64,000 nt of DNA from Candidatus Sumerlaeota bacterium (GCA_030156535.1 JASGMJ010000003.1:124001-188000), one strand, 5' to 3'. Shown: positions 1 through 8,965, counted from the stretch's first letter. Made by a program: numbers and translations. The notes: generated from the letters alone by a model not told the origin.

Positions 1-2
1 CC

Positions 3-293
3 GTGGAATCGACCCGAGTGGAAATCAACGTCGTCATCGTGAACCGTCAGGGGCTTCATGCGAGGCCCGCCGCTCAGTTTGTGCGGCTGACGGGGCAGTT
101 TCCGGAATGTGAAGTGACGGTGGTCCGCGAGGGCATGAGCGTGAACGGCAAGAGCATCATGGGAATGATGATGCTTGCCGCCGGGCCGGGGACCGAGCTG
201 TCGATCGTGATCGAGGGCGAGGGAGCGGACGAGTTGAGCAAGAGCCTGCGGGAGCTTATCGAGTCCGGTTTCGGCGAAGAAATCTCGGGATAG
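3..293 (+). CDS. ptsH: Phosphocarrier protein HPr
   Basis: HPr carries phosphate from enzyme I to PTS sugar permeases or regulatory targets in the cytoplasm. The 96-residue product has the active-site box GLHARPA with phospho-acceptor His19, and a second conserved box NGKSIMG with Ser51, the equivalent of the regulatory serine phosphorylated by HPr kinase in other bacteria. It lies 52 bp upstream of ptsI, so the two are probably co-transcribed. The GTG start is at base 3 of the window and no ribosome site can be judged; a slightly longer N-terminus is possible. No EII components are visible downstream, so the system may be regulatory rather than a sugar importer. Confidence 0.93.
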   Translation: MESTRVEINVVIVNRQGLHARPAAQFVRLTGQFPECEVTVVREGMSVNGKSIMGMMMLAAGPGTELSIVIEGEGADELSKSLRELIESGFGEEISG

Positions 294-345
294 CGAAGAC
301 GCCGCCCGTTGGGGCGCGTGTTGCGGGAGACCAGGGATCCCACTC

Positions 346-2169
346 ATGGCGGGAAGACGCACATTTTTCTTCGAGGGCATCGGCGTTTCCGAAGGAATCG
401 CGATCGCTCCGGCGTACGTCATTGAGACGGATCGCACAATCGCGGAGTCCTATGAAATCGCCGCCGAAGACATCGAAGAGGAAGTCGAGCGATTCGAGAC
501 AGCCGTGCGCCAGGCCAAGTGCGAAGTGCGCGCCATCGGCCAGGAAGTGGCCGAGAAGGTTGACCGCCAGCAGGCCGCGATTTTCGACGCGCACCTGCTC
601 ATGCTCGAAGACCCCTACCTGATCGAAACAACGATCAAGCGCATGCGCAAAGAGCGCCGCAACGCGGAGTCGGTTCTGTGGAAGGTAACCACGGATCTGG
701 GCAACCGCATGCAGGCGATCGGAGACCAGTACTTCACTGAACGGAATCACGACCTCTACGACGTTTCGCGCCGGGTGATCCGGCATCTGCGCCTGTCGGG
801 GAGTGGCGAGCAGGCAGAGGCGCCCTCGCGCCACAGCTGCATTGTCGTGGCCAACAATCTGGGCCCGGCGGAGACGGCGCAGTTCTCGCGCGATCAGGTG
901 CTGGGGTTCTGCACGAACGAGGGCGGGCCCACGGGGCACGCCGCCATTGTTGCCAAGGCGATCGGGATCCCGGCGGTTCTGGGCCTGGAGTTCGTCACCA
1001 ACTATGTGCGCACGGGCGATCTTCTGATCGTCGACGGTTTCGAGGGGAAGGTCATCCTCCACCCCTCGGCCGAGCAGCTTCGCTTCTACGAAAAAAAGGC
1101 CGATCAGGCCGCGCTCTACCGGCAGGCGCTGGAGGAGTTGCGCGACGTCCCGGCCGTCACCCTCGACGGGACGCGAATCAACCTTTTCGCGAACATCGAA
1201 CTCCCCGAGGAAATGCCCGCCGTGCTCCACAATGGAGCGGAGGGGATCGGACTCGTCCGCACCGAATTCCTCTACCTCAACCGCCCGGGCCTGCCGACAC
1301 ATGAAGAACAGACGGCCTCCTATCGCCGCTTCATCGAGGGAATGGATGGGCGCCCCGTGGTGATGCGCACTCTCGACATCGGGGGGGACAAGCTGCCCGC
1401 GTTTGCGGAGAAGACGACCGGCGCCAATCCGTTCATGGGTACGCGGGCAATACGGCTTTGTCTGAACAACCCGGACATCTTCCGCACGCAATTGCGCGCG
1501 ATGCTGACGGCGGCCGCAGGCAGCCAGATCAACATCCTGATTCCGATGATCAGCGGGCTCGACGAGATGCGCGAGTCCCGCCGCATCGTCGACGAAATCG
1601 CGGAGGCCATGCGCGAGGAAGGCCAACCCCTCCCCGAGAGCATCCGCATCGGCGCGATGGTGGAGATTCCCTCGGCCGCCCTGCTGGCCGGTCCTCTTTG
1701 CAAGGAAGTGGACTTCCTTTCCATCGGGACGAACGATCTTGTGCAGTACACGCTCGCGGTGGACCGGACGAATCGCGAGGTGGCGCCGCTGTATCGCGAG
1801 TCCCACCCGGCCGTCCTGGAACTCATTCGCCTGACAGTGATCGCGGGCCGGGAACACGGCATTCCGGTGAGCGTGTGCGGCGAAATGTCGTCGGACCCGC
1901 GCTTTGCCCTGCTGCTCATCGGCATGGGGGTGCGCACGCTCAGCATGGCGCCCTCGGCCATTGGCATCATCAAGCGGGTCGTGCGCTCGGTTTCAATTGA
2001 AGAGGCGGAAGAGATGGCACGCGAGGTGCTGTCGAAGACATCGCCAAGCGATGTGGAACGCGTGATGAAGCGCCGTCTGAAGATGGTGCTCGACAAGTTG
2101 CGCCAACTGCACGCTTCAACGGACGGCATTGCGCAGATCGCCGATGAGTCGCTTGCCTCGCCGTCCTGA
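346..2169 (+). CDS. ptsI: Phosphoenolpyruvate-protein phosphotransferase (PTS enzyme I)
   Basis: Enzyme I takes phosphate from PEP and passes it to HPr. The 607-residue length is slightly above the usual 570-580. The N-terminal HPr-binding helical region is followed by the phospho-histidine loop NEGGPTGHAAI (His198), where the usual TSHTAI reads TGHAAI. The C-terminal PEP-binding barrel shows MRTLDIGGDK, MVEIPSAALLA, SIGTNDLVQY and the catalytic Cys511 in SVCGEMSSDP. It follows ptsH directly. All key catalytic residues are present, so it should be active. The last 35 residues form a short extension beyond the usual C-terminus. Confidence 0.96.
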   Translation: MAGRRTFFFEGIGVSEGIAIAPAYVIETDRTIAESYEIAAEDIEEEVERFETAVRQAKCEVRAIGQEVAEKVDRQQAAIFDAHLLMLEDPYLIETTIKRMRKERRNAESVLWKVTTDLGNRMQAIGDQYFTERNHDLYDVSRRVIRHLRLSGSGEQAEAPSRHSCIVVANNLGPAETAQFSRDQVLGFCTNEGGPTGHAAIVAKAIGIPAVLGLEFVTNYVRTGDLLIVDGFEGKVILHPSAEQLRFYEKKADQAALYRQALEELRDVPAVTLDGTRINLFANIELPEEMPAVLHNGAEGIGLVRTEFLYLNRPGLPTHEEQTASYRRFIEGMDGRPVVMRTLDIGGDKLPAFAEKTTGANPFMGTRAIRLCLNNPDIFRTQLRAMLTAAAGSQINILIPMISGLDEMRESRRIVDEIAEAMREEGQPLPESIRIGAMVEIPSAALLAGPLCKEVDFLSIGTNDLVQYTLAVDRTNREVAPLYRESHPAVLELIRLTVIAGREHGIPVSVCGEMSSDPRFALLLIGMGVRTLSMAPSAIGIIKRVVRSVSIEEAEEMAREVLSKTSPSDVERVMKRRLKMVLDKLRQLHASTDGIAQIADESLASPS

Positions 2170-2196
2170 ACCCCTCTTCAGCGAGTTCGCAACGCG

Positions 2197-2622
2197 ATGA
2201 CAGATTTGACGCCGACGGTTCCCACTCTCGACGACCTTCTCAAACGTTCCTCCGCCACCGAAGCCTTCAAGAACGCCGTGCGCGATTTCGCGGCCGACCG
2301 ACAGTTCAGCGAGGCGATTGCGGCCTCGCCCGGTTCTCCCCCCGTCAAGGTGCTCCGCGCGATCCAGCAGCTTCTCGACCAGCATGCTGCGTTGGAAGTG
2401 GCGTCGGTGCACGTGGATGGCCGCTCGGGATGCTCGGATTTTCGCGGGCATCTGGACGCGCATCTTGCCGATGGTACGCGGATGAAGTTTCGATTCGTAT
2501 GGGATTGTGCGTGGCGGGCGCGTCAGGAAGGCTGGAAGACTTTTTGGGGAGACCCCGATCAGCAAAAGGCCGCGAAGGTTTTCGGCTACCGTTGCTTCGA
2601 ATCGTTTGAAGTGGCGGGGTAA
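2197..2622 (+). CDS. Hypothetical protein, 141 aa
   Basis: Not recognised. It is a small soluble protein with no signal peptide or membrane segment. The first two thirds are helix-prone, followed by a Trp/Phe-rich stretch (FRFVWDCAW, GWKTFWGD, FGYRCFESFEV) that looks like a beta sheet. It starts 27 bp after ptsI on the same strand and may be the last gene of that operon. Its last 37 bases overlap the 3' end of the convergent glycerate kinase gene. Codon use matches its neighbours, which supports it being real. Confidence 0.6.
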   Translation: MTDLTPTVPTLDDLLKRSSATEAFKNAVRDFAADRQFSEAIAASPGSPPVKVLRAIQQLLDQHAALEVASVHVDGRSGCSDFRGHLDAHLADGTRMKFRFVWDCAWRARQEGWKTFWGDPDQQKAAKVFGYRCFESFEVAG

Positions 2623-3770
2623 GCTCCGGCGTCCCCGGGCTGTGACGCCAGCCGGGCGGCGGCCTGTTCGAGTTGGCGTTGTGCTTCCTCCGGTTCCGGG
2701 CACGTTGTGTCGGTTGCCAGCACCGCCAGACGTTCGATGTGCAGCGTCGCCCGGGGATCAACGCCTTCGGGAGCGAGTCCGCTGATCGCCCAGGCGCGCA
2801 CTCCGGCGCGATGGGCTTCGAGCAGCGCGTGACCCGCCCCCTTTCCGCTAAGACTTTGCGCGTCGATCCGCCCCTCGCCCGTCAGCAGGATGTCGGCGCT
2901 CCGCAGGGCTTCGGCAAAGCCGATAAGCTTGAAGATTCGCTCCGTCCCCGGAACGAGCCTGGCGCCGAGCAGAGCGACGGCGGCTGCGCCCATTCCTCCT
3001 GCCGCCCCGGCACCGGGCAGCGCACGGACGGACGTGCCGGTGGCCTGCTCGATCACGTCATAGGCACGGCGGAGGCCGTTCTCCAGCCGCTCGACATCGC
3101 CGGGCGAGGCGCCCTTCTGGGGGCCAAAGACGCGAGCGGCACCGCTTCCGCCCAGCAGCGGGTTGCTCACATCGCAAAGCACCTCGATTTCCACGTCCGC
3201 CAGCAGCGTGCGCAGCGCCGAAACATCGGCGCTGGCAACGCGTTCAAGGTCGGCTCCGGCAAGCGCCTGCGTGATTTCCCGATTCGCGTCGTCGAAGAAG
3301 CGCACGCCCAGCGCCTGGGCCGCGCCCAGTCCGCCATCGACCGTTGCCGTGTCCCCAATGCCGAGCAGGATGCGGCGGGCGCCTGAGGCGATGGTGGCGC
3401 GCAGGACCTCGCCCGTGCCGTGCGAGCTGGCCCGCATCGGATCGCGCTCGCCGGGCGCCACCAGGGCCAGGCCCGAGGCAGCGGCCATTTCAACGACGGC
3501 GGTGCGTTTGTCCGCGAGCATCCCCCAGCGCGCCGCGACGATGCTCCCCAAGGGGCCGCGCGCTGCCGTTGTCTGAAACGCACCGCCCCGAGCCCGAAGG
3601 ATCGCCTCGACGGTTCCGCCTCCGCCATCGGCGAGCGGGAGGGTTTTCATCCGCGCGTGCGGCCAGAGGCTGCGCAGTCCGCGCTCGGCGGCCTCGCATG
3701 CCTGTGCGGCCGTCATCGTTCCCTTGAACGAGTCCATGGCCACGAGAACGGCGGGAGCGGGTGAAGTCAT
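2586..3770 (-). CDS. Glycerate kinase (GlxK/GarK type)
   Basis: Phosphorylates D-glycerate with ATP, feeding glycerate into lower glycolysis. The 394-residue protein opens with the family box VAMDSFKGTMTA and continues with PLADGGGGTVEA (normally PMADGGEGT). A mid-region LLGIGDTATVDGGLGAAQALG and a C-terminal ILLTGEGRIDAQSLSGKG are also typical of the garK/glxK family. It starts 11 bp downstream of the Hsp70 gene on the same strand and may be transcribed with it. The 3' end overlaps the hypothetical gene on the other strand. Whether it makes 2- or 3-phosphoglycerate cannot be told from the sequence. Confidence 0.92.
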   Translation of the reverse strand: MTSPAPAVLVAMDSFKGTMTAAQACEAAERGLRSLWPHARMKTLPLADGGGGTVEAILRARGGAFQTTAARGPLGSIVAARWGMLADKRTAVVEMAAASGLALVAPGERDPMRASSHGTGEVLRATIASGARRILLGIGDTATVDGGLGAAQALGVRFFDDANREITQALAGADLERVASADVSALRTLLADVEIEVLCDVSNPLLGGSGAARVFGPQKGASPGDVERLENGLRRAYDVIEQATGTSVRALPGAGAAGGMGAAAVALLGARLVPGTERIFKLIGFAEALRSADILLTGEGRIDAQSLSGKGAGHALLEAHRAGVRAWAISGLAPEGVDPRATLHIERLAVLATDTTCPEPEEAQRQLEQAAARLASQPGDAGAYPATSNDSKQR

Positions 3771-3781
3771 GCCCTGATTGC

Positions 3782-6040
3782 TTACTGGGGCGGTGGCAGG
3801 CGGGAGGGATCGAACGAACTGTCCTCGTCTTCATCCTCGTCGAAGGTGGGGACCTCGTACATGGCCGAGATTTGATCGGCCGAATCGGGCATCCTGATGC
3901 TCTCTTCATCCTCGTCCGCCTTGGCGGCGGTGACTCCGGGTTGAAGAACGGGAGAGGCGGCGCGCGGGCGAGGTTTCCACGGCAGGCCGGAAGGTTTCGG
4001 TGGGGCTTTGGGGGCGGGTGCCTGGGGAGCGGGAGGTGCCTGGGCCTCTTCGTCTTCGCCGACGGCTTCCCCGGCGTGCTCGAAATCGTCGTCGATCTCC
4101 GGGGAGGCGTCGGCGAGGCCTTCCTGCGTGCGCTGTTGCTTCACGGCCTCGCTGCTGCCCTCCTCGTCCTGGGAGATGACACCACTCTCGACAGAGCGCT
4201 GGCGGCTTTCCTCAAGTTTGCGGCTGAGGACGCGGGCGAGTTCCTCATTGGCTTCGTAGAGTTCGCAGACTTCCCTGATCTTCTCCTCGAGTTCGCTCAT
4301 CGTCCGCTCGTCCATGGCCTCCATGGCGAAGTCGAGACGGATCATGGATTCCTTGAGAATCCGCAGATCAGCTTCGGTGACGAGGTCGCCGAGCCCTTCG
4401 ATGAGCTTGTTGGCGCGGTCCTGAACGCGTTCGGCCTTCTGGCGGCGTTCGGCAAAGCGCATGAAGCGCTCGTCCTCGTCCAGATGCGTGGAGGCGGTCT
4501 GCACGAGGCGATCGACGATGTCGCGGCGCTGGCCGATTTCGCCGTAGTTTTCGACGACGACGCCGGTTTGCTGGCCGGTGCTCAGGTCGATCGCCGTAAC
4601 CGAAAGGATGCCGTTGGCGTCGATATTGAACTTCACTTCGATCTCGGGGAGTTCCTTGGGCGCCGGAGGAATGCCGACAAGGCGGAACTTCGCGAGCGAA
4701 TGGTTCTCCGAGGCCTTCTTGCGTTCGCCCTGCAGGACATGGACGACGACGCTGGCCTGATTGTCCACGACGGTGGTGAATTTGCGCGAGGCTTCGCAGG
4801 GAATGGTGGAGTTGCGCGTGATGAGTTCCTTGAAGACGCCGCCGGCGAGCTCGAGTCCCAGCGTGAGCGGTGTGACGTCGAGCAGAAGGACTTCGCGCAG
4901 GGCCCCGGTCATGACGCCCGCCTGAATCGCGGCGCCGAGCGCAACGGCCTCGTCCGGGTTGATCGAGCGGTTGGGCTCGCGTCCGAAGAACTCGGCAACG
5001 AGTTGCTGCACCTTGGGAATGCGCGAGGAGCCGCCCACGAGCAGGACTTCGTTGATGTTGTTGATCGTCAGGTTCGCATCGGCGAGCGCGCGGCGGCAGG
5101 GCTCGAAGAGGCGCTCGAGAATCGGCGTGATCATTTCCTCGAAGCGGTCGCGGGTCAGCGACATCTCGAAGTGCTTGGGCCCCGTGGAGTCGGCAACGAC
5201 GAAGGGGAGCGAGATGGTCGTCTCCTTCATCGTGGAAAGCTCGCACTTCGTCTTTTCCGCGGCCTCGCGGATGCGCTGGACGGCCTTGGAATCCAGCGTG
5301 GGGTCGATGCCGGTGGACTGAAGAATACCGTCGCAGATTTCCTGGAAAATGATGTGATCGACGTCGTCGCCGCCCAAGCGGTTGTCGCCGTTGGTGGAGA
5401 GAACCTCGAAGATGTCGTTGGAGATTTGCAGAATGGAAATATCGAACGTGCCGCCGCCGAAGTCGAAGACGGCAACGGTGCCCGCAGAGTCGGCCGTGCC
5501 GACGCCATAGGCCAGGGCGGCGGCGGTTGGCTCGTTGATAACGCGCTGGACTTCGAGGCCGGCCATTTCGGCGGCAGCCTTGGTGGCCGTGCGCTGCTGG
5601 TCGTTGAAGTGGGCAGGCACCGTGATGACGGCGCTGGTAACTTCCTCGCCGAGGAACTCTTCGGCAGTCAGGCGCAAACGCTCGAGGATGTCGGCCGAGA
5701 CTTCCTCGGGGCGCATCAGGGCCCCGCCGCCGATCTCCACGCCAGCCATGCCGTCGTCGAGTTCCACGGTGTGGAAGGGAAGGTCTTCGGCTTCTTCGCC
5801 GAGTTCGACGAAGCGCTTGCCGACGATTCGCTTGACCGAGCGGATGCAGCGCTCGGGCTCCAGGAGGAGCTGGCGCTTGGCGAGCTCGCCGACGATGATT
5901 TCTTCGTCACCCTTGTAGAAGACCACCGATGGAGTCAGCTTCGATCCCTCGGGGTTCGTGATGCTCTCCGCGCGGTCGCCTTCGATAAAGGCAACCACCG
6001 AGTTCGTCGTGCCGAGGTCGATTCCGATTGTTCGGGACAT
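3782..6040 (-). CDS. Hsp70/DnaK-like chaperone with long acidic, proline-rich C-terminal tail
   Basis: ATP-dependent protein folding chaperone. The nucleotide-binding domain begins with GIDLGTTNSVVAF and contains VPAHFNDQQRTATK, NEPTAAALAYG, FDFGGGTFDISI and LVGGSSRIPKVQ. The substrate-binding beta domain follows (LLLDVTPLTLGLE, with FNIDANGILSV). After a helical lid the last ~150 residues are low-complexity, rich in Asp/Glu and Pro, and end in PPPQ rather than an EEVD/EEKK-type tail. At 752 residues it is over 100 longer than standard DnaK (~640). It sits 30 bp downstream of a J-domain/TPR gene and has no GrpE neighbour. It is therefore more likely a specialised paralogue than the main DnaK. 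Confidence 0.93.
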   Translation of the reverse strand: MSRTIGIDLGTTNSVVAFIEGDRAESITNPEGSKLTPSVVFYKGDEEIIVGELAKRQLLLEPERCIRSVKRIVGKRFVELGEEAEDLPFHTVELDDGMAGVEIGGGALMRPEEVSADILERLRLTAEEFLGEEVTSAVITVPAHFNDQQRTATKAAAEMAGLEVQRVINEPTAAALAYGVGTADSAGTVAVFDFGGGTFDISILQISNDIFEVLSTNGDNRLGGDDVDHIIFQEICDGILQSTGIDPTLDSKAVQRIREAAEKTKCELSTMKETTISLPFVVADSTGPKHFEMSLTRDRFEEMITPILERLFEPCRRALADANLTINNINEVLLVGGSSRIPKVQQLVAEFFGREPNRSINPDEAVALGAAIQAGVMTGALREVLLLDVTPLTLGLELAGGVFKELITRNSTIPCEASRKFTTVVDNQASVVVHVLQGERKKASENHSLAKFRLVGIPPAPKELPEIEVKFNIDANGILSVTAIDLSTGQQTGVVVENYGEIGQRRDIVDRLVQTASTHLDEDERFMRFAERRQKAERVQDRANKLIEGLGDLVTEADLRILKESMIRLDFAMEAMDERTMSELEEKIREVCELYEANEELARVLSRKLEESRQRSVESGVISQDEEGSSEAVKQQRTQEGLADASPEIDDDFEHAGEAVGEDEEAQAPPAPQAPAPKAPPKPSGLPWKPRPRAASPVLQPGVTAAKADEDEESIRMPDSADQISAMYEVPTFDEDEDEDSSFDPSRLPPPQ

Positions 6041-6070
6041 CGCTGGTTCACTTGGGGGTTTGGATGGGGG

Positions 6071-6916
6071 TTACTTCTTTTTGCTGAACATCGCCACAAT
6101 CTTGTCAAGTACCCCTTTGGCCCCACCACCCCCGCCTGAATTCCCGAGCAACTGAAGGCGGTTCTTTGCCTCGCGATTCGTGGCATCCCAGCGAAGGACA
6201 TCCTCGTAGATTTCCTTCGCCTTGCTGTTCACGCCAGCCTGTTCGTAGACGTCGCCGAGTGCGAGCTTGAATTCCAGGTTGTAGGGGTCAAGCTGGCAGG
6301 CCATTTCGGCATGCTCGGCGGCCTTGGTGAAGCTGCCTTTTGTGCGCATCAGGCATTGGGCGTACTTGAGGTGGTACTGGGGTTCGGATTCCGGGTCGTT
6401 CTGGACGGTCACCTCGAAAAAGTTCAGGGCCTGCTTGTAGTCGGCCACCTTGAAGTACTGCATGCCTTTGACGAAGGCCTTCTGGGCCATCGACTTCTTC
6501 TGCTGGTAGACGGCGTTCTGGCGCTTGGAGGCTTCCTCGGGATTCTGTTCGCCGTCGGGAATTCCCGAAACAGTGGCCATGCCCGTGGACCTGCCGGTGC
6601 TGTCCTGGCGCTTGCCGGGACGGCGGATCGGCGTGGCGGAACTGACGGACCCCGAAGAAGAGGAAGCGTCGCTGTTCGTGGCGGTCTTGCCGCGAATCTG
6701 CTGGTCGTACTCCGCCCGTTTGCGCGGGTCTTTCAGAGTGTTGTAGGCCTTGGAAATCGCGGCGAGCTTGCTCGCGTTCGTGGCACGCTCATCCTCATCC
6801 TTCGCCTTGTCAGGGTGAAGCTTGCGGGCCAGCTCGTAATAGGCCTTCTTGATTTCGCGTTCAGGTGCATCCCGCGAAATATTCAAGAGACGATAATAAT
6901 CCAGTTCGCTACTCAT
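6071..6916 (-). CDS. J-domain protein with C-terminal TPR repeats
   Basis: A co-chaperone likely to stimulate the ATPase of the adjacent Hsp70. Residues 6-70 form a J domain (LDYYRLLNISRDA) with the essential HPD tripeptide at residues 34-36. A Ser/Thr/Gly-rich linker follows. Residues ~150-265 are helical with TPR-like periodicity (AFVKGMQYFKVADYKQALNFF, PQYHLKYAQCLMRTKGSFTKAAEHA, FKLALGDVYEQAGVNSKAKEIY). The zinc-finger and CTD domains of classical DnaJ are absent. I chose the ATG beginning MSSELDYY because the J domain begins immediately after it; an upstream in-frame ATG would add 18 unlikely residues. The next gene (Hsp70) starts 30 bp downstream. Confidence 0.88.
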   Translation of the reverse strand: MSSELDYYRLLNISRDAPEREIKKAYYELARKLHPDKAKDEDERATNASKLAAISKAYNTLKDPRKRAEYDQQIRGKTATNSDASSSSGSVSSATPIRRPGKRQDSTGRSTGMATVSGIPDGEQNPEEASKRQNAVYQQKKSMAQKAFVKGMQYFKVADYKQALNFFEVTVQNDPESEPQYHLKYAQCLMRTKGSFTKAAEHAEMACQLDPYNLEFKLALGDVYEQAGVNSKAKEIYEDVLRWDATNREAKNRLQLLGNSGGGGGAKGVLDKIVAMFSKKK

Positions 6917-7253
6917 GAAGAACCCAAGAGCATCCATATCCGCGCGCCATCTACTGGCACGCCTCAGCATTTCTCGGGCCTAGCCTTTGGGCGAAGGCCA
7001 CTCGTGTCAATGGCTTTGACCCGGATGCACCGTGCGGGGGGATCTGGGCAAATGCGTAAAGGGGGAAGTCCGATGCAGGCATCGCCCAGGCAGGCGATGA
7101 CAGCGAGGCAGCATCTCCTGGAGAAGCTCTGGCAACAGTTTCGTGCCGCCCCGTCATCAGGCTGATCCCGTTTCGGGTTGGCTCCACTTTTCTCTTGCGC
7201 TCGCTTGGCCGATTGGCCAAGTCTCCATGCGCGCCGCACGAAAGGAGCCCAGC
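6917..7253. other. Intergenic region between divergent chaperone and ars operons
   Basis: About 337 bp with no convincing gene. It must hold the divergent promoters of the J-domain/Hsp70 operon and the arsR operon. I see no CIRCE (TTAGCACTC-N9-GAGTGCTAA) element, so HrcA control of the chaperone pair is not indicated. The only clear structure is the palindrome at 7204-7221, listed separately. Confidence 0.6.
7204..7221. promoter_or_regulatory. Perfect 7-bp inverted repeat, probable ArsR operator
   Basis: CTTGGCC-GATT-GGCCAAG lies 32 bp upstream of the arsR start codon. Its location and symmetry fit an operator bound by the ArsR homodimer to repress its own operon. The assignment rests on position; the sequence differs from the classical ATTCAA-type ars operators. 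Confidence 0.55.
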
Positions 7254-7571
7254 ATGTCCGACATCACGCGCAAGACCGAAGCCCGGGCAGGGATCCTCAA
7301 GGCGATGGCACACCCCGCCCGCCTCTTTATGATGGAAGAGTTGGCAAAAGGCGAGCGCTGCGTCTGTGAGTTGCGCGAGATGGTGGGGAGTGATCTCTCG
7401 ACGGTCTCCAAGCACCTCTCCGTTCTCCGCAATGCCGGGCTCGTGGAAATGGACAAGCGCGGGCCGCAGGTCTTCTACAGCCTGAAGACCCCGTGCATTC
7501 TCAAGTTTGTGGACTGCATCGACGCTGTGGTAAGGTCGAACGCAGAGAAGCACATGGAGTTGGTCAAGTGA
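7254..7571 (+). CDS. arsR: ArsR/SmtB-family metalloregulatory repressor
   Basis: A winged-helix repressor that leaves DNA when it binds thiophilic metal(loid)s such as As(III). The 105 residues contain the DNA-recognition helix VGSDLSTVSKHLSVLRNAGLV. Cys36 and Cys38 lie in ERCVCEL at the start of the recognition region, in the position of the alpha-3 metal box (ELCVCDL) of E. coli ArsR. Two further cysteines, Cys81 and Cys88, lie near the C-terminus and could complete a trithiolate site. The ATG at 7254 has an AAAGGAG ribosome site seven bases upstream, which favours it over an upstream in-frame ATG. Its stop overlaps the GTG start of the permease gene. Confidence 0.92.
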   Translation: MSDITRKTEARAGILKAMAHPARLFMMEELAKGERCVCELREMVGSDLSTVSKHLSVLRNAGLVEMDKRGPQVFYSLKTPCILKFVDCIDAVVRSNAEKHMELVK

Positions 7572-8965
7572 ACGCGAAATCTCCCACCCCTTTTTTGGAC
7601 AATAGCTTGGCGAATGAGCCAATCCGCCAAGAGCCTGCGCTGCCATGGCGCGAACGCCTGGGGGGACTCTTCAGCACGGAAGGCAAGATCCTCCTCGCAC
7701 TGATCACCGTCTTCCTCGTGGCATACTTCCTCCCCATTGATCAGGCGCGATTCAACAACGCAGTGCACGAATCGTTGGCGCTGACGAAGTGGTACGCGCA
7801 GGAACACGTGCTGCTCTGCCTGATCCCGGCATTCTTCATTGCCGGGGCGATCGGGGCGTTCGTCAGCCAGGGCGCCGTGATGAAGTACCTGGGTGCGCAG
7901 GCGAACAAGTTCGTGGCCTACGGCGTGGCGTCGACGAGCGGGACGCTGCTCGCGGTCTGCTCGTGCACCGTGCTGCCGCTCTTCGCGGGCATCTGGAAGC
8001 GCGGTGCGGGGCTCGGTCCGGCGGCGGCGTTCCTGTACAGCGGCCCTGCGATCAACATCCTGGCGATCATCCTGACGGCGCGGGTTCTTGGTATCGAACT
8101 GGGCGTGGCGCGGGCCCTCTTCGCCATTTCCTTCAGTGTGATCATCGGCATCGTCATGGCCATGCTCTTCGCGAAGGAAGAAGCGCAGAAGGCCGCCGAG
8201 GCCGCCAAGCAACCGCCAATCCCGGAGAGCCGGCCGCTCTGGCAAACGGCCACGATGCTGGCGGCGATGACCGGCATTCTGATCTTCGCCAACTGGGGAC
8301 ATCCGGCGGAGCAGTCGGGCCTCTGGTACGTCATCTGGTCGTGGCGCTGGGTCGTGACGGCGGGCTTTGCGCTCGTGCTGGCGGCGGGACTGCATCTCTT
8401 CCACACCGTGCGGCTTGTCGAGGTCATCGCCTCCATCGTCATCGTCGGGGCGTTGGCTCTGGCCTTTCCCGCTTTCCCGCTGATCCCCTTCGTCGCTGGC
8501 GTCATCGCGCTGGCGCTGATGGCGACGAGCGGGAACGAGGAGCTTTCCGACTGGCTGAGTCAGACGTGGGACTTCACGAAGAAGATCCTGCCGCTGCTGC
8601 TCGCGGGTGTCATCGTCGCCGGTCTGCTGCTGGGCCGCCCGGGGCATGAAGGTCTGATTCCGTCGGCCTGGGTGGAGAGTGCCCTCGGAGGCAACTCCTT
8701 CGGCGCCAACGTTTTCGCCTCGGTTGCCGGAGCGCTCATGTACTTCGCGACGCTCACCGAGGTGCCGATCCTCCAGGGCCTGCTCGGCGCGGGCATGGGA
8801 CAGGGCCCCGCGCTGGCGCTGCTCCTTGCGGGTCCGGCACTTTCCCTTCCCAACATGATCGTCATCCGCAGCGTGATGGGCACGAAGAAGACCCTCGTCT
8901 TCATCGGCCTCGTCGTCGTGCTGGCAACCATCAGTGGCCTCCTGTACGGGGCCATGTTTACCTGA
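7568..8965 (+). CDS. Permease of the YraQ/ArsP (DUF318) family
   Basis: A polytopic inner-membrane permease of 465 residues with about ten hydrophobic segments. The central box GVASTSGTLLAVCSCTVLPLFAGIW with the CSC cysteine motif is typical of the UPF0718/DUF318 family, which includes the organoarsenical exporter ArsP. A second half repeats the fold (SVAGALMYFATLTEVPILQGLLG, GPALSLPNMIVIRSVMG). The GTG start at 7568 overlaps the arsR stop in a GTGA junction and has GGAG seven bases upstream. Given its neighbours it probably exports trivalent, perhaps methylated or aromatic, arsenicals; other members move different substrates, so the cargo is inferred. Confidence 0.88.
   Translation: MNAKSPTPFLDNSLANEPIRQEPALPWRERLGGLFSTEGKILLALITVFLVAYFLPIDQARFNNAVHESLALTKWYAQEHVLLCLIPAFFIAGAIGAFVSQGAVMKYLGAQANKFVAYGVASTSGTLLAVCSCTVLPLFAGIWKRGAGLGPAAAFLYSGPAINILAIILTARVLGIELGVARALFAISFSVIIGIVMAMLFAKEEAQKAAEAAKQPPIPESRPLWQTATMLAAMTGILIFANWGHPAEQSGLWYVIWSWRWVVTAGFALVLAAGLHLFHTVRLVEVIASIVIVGALALAFPAFPLIPFVAGVIALALMATSGNEELSDWLSQTWDFTKKILPLLLAGVIVAGLLLGRPGHEGLIPSAWVESALGGNSFGANVFASVAGALMYFATLTEVPILQGLLGAGMGQGPALALLLAGPALSLPNMIVIRSVMGTKKTLVFIGLVVVLATISGLLYGAMFT
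7607..7622. promoter_or_regulatory. Second palindrome, TTGGC-N6-GCCAA, within the permease start region
   Basis: A 5+5 inverted repeat whose arms resemble those of the 7204-7221 palindrome (TTGGCC/GGCCAA). It lies inside the first codons of the permease gene. It could be an auxiliary ArsR site or a chance match; it is short. Confidence 0.25.

Noticed and set aside
3761-6139. A 792-codon plus-strand frame opposite the Hsp70 gene
   Set aside because: It is the antisense of a clear dnaK-like coding sequence; its translation has no family features.
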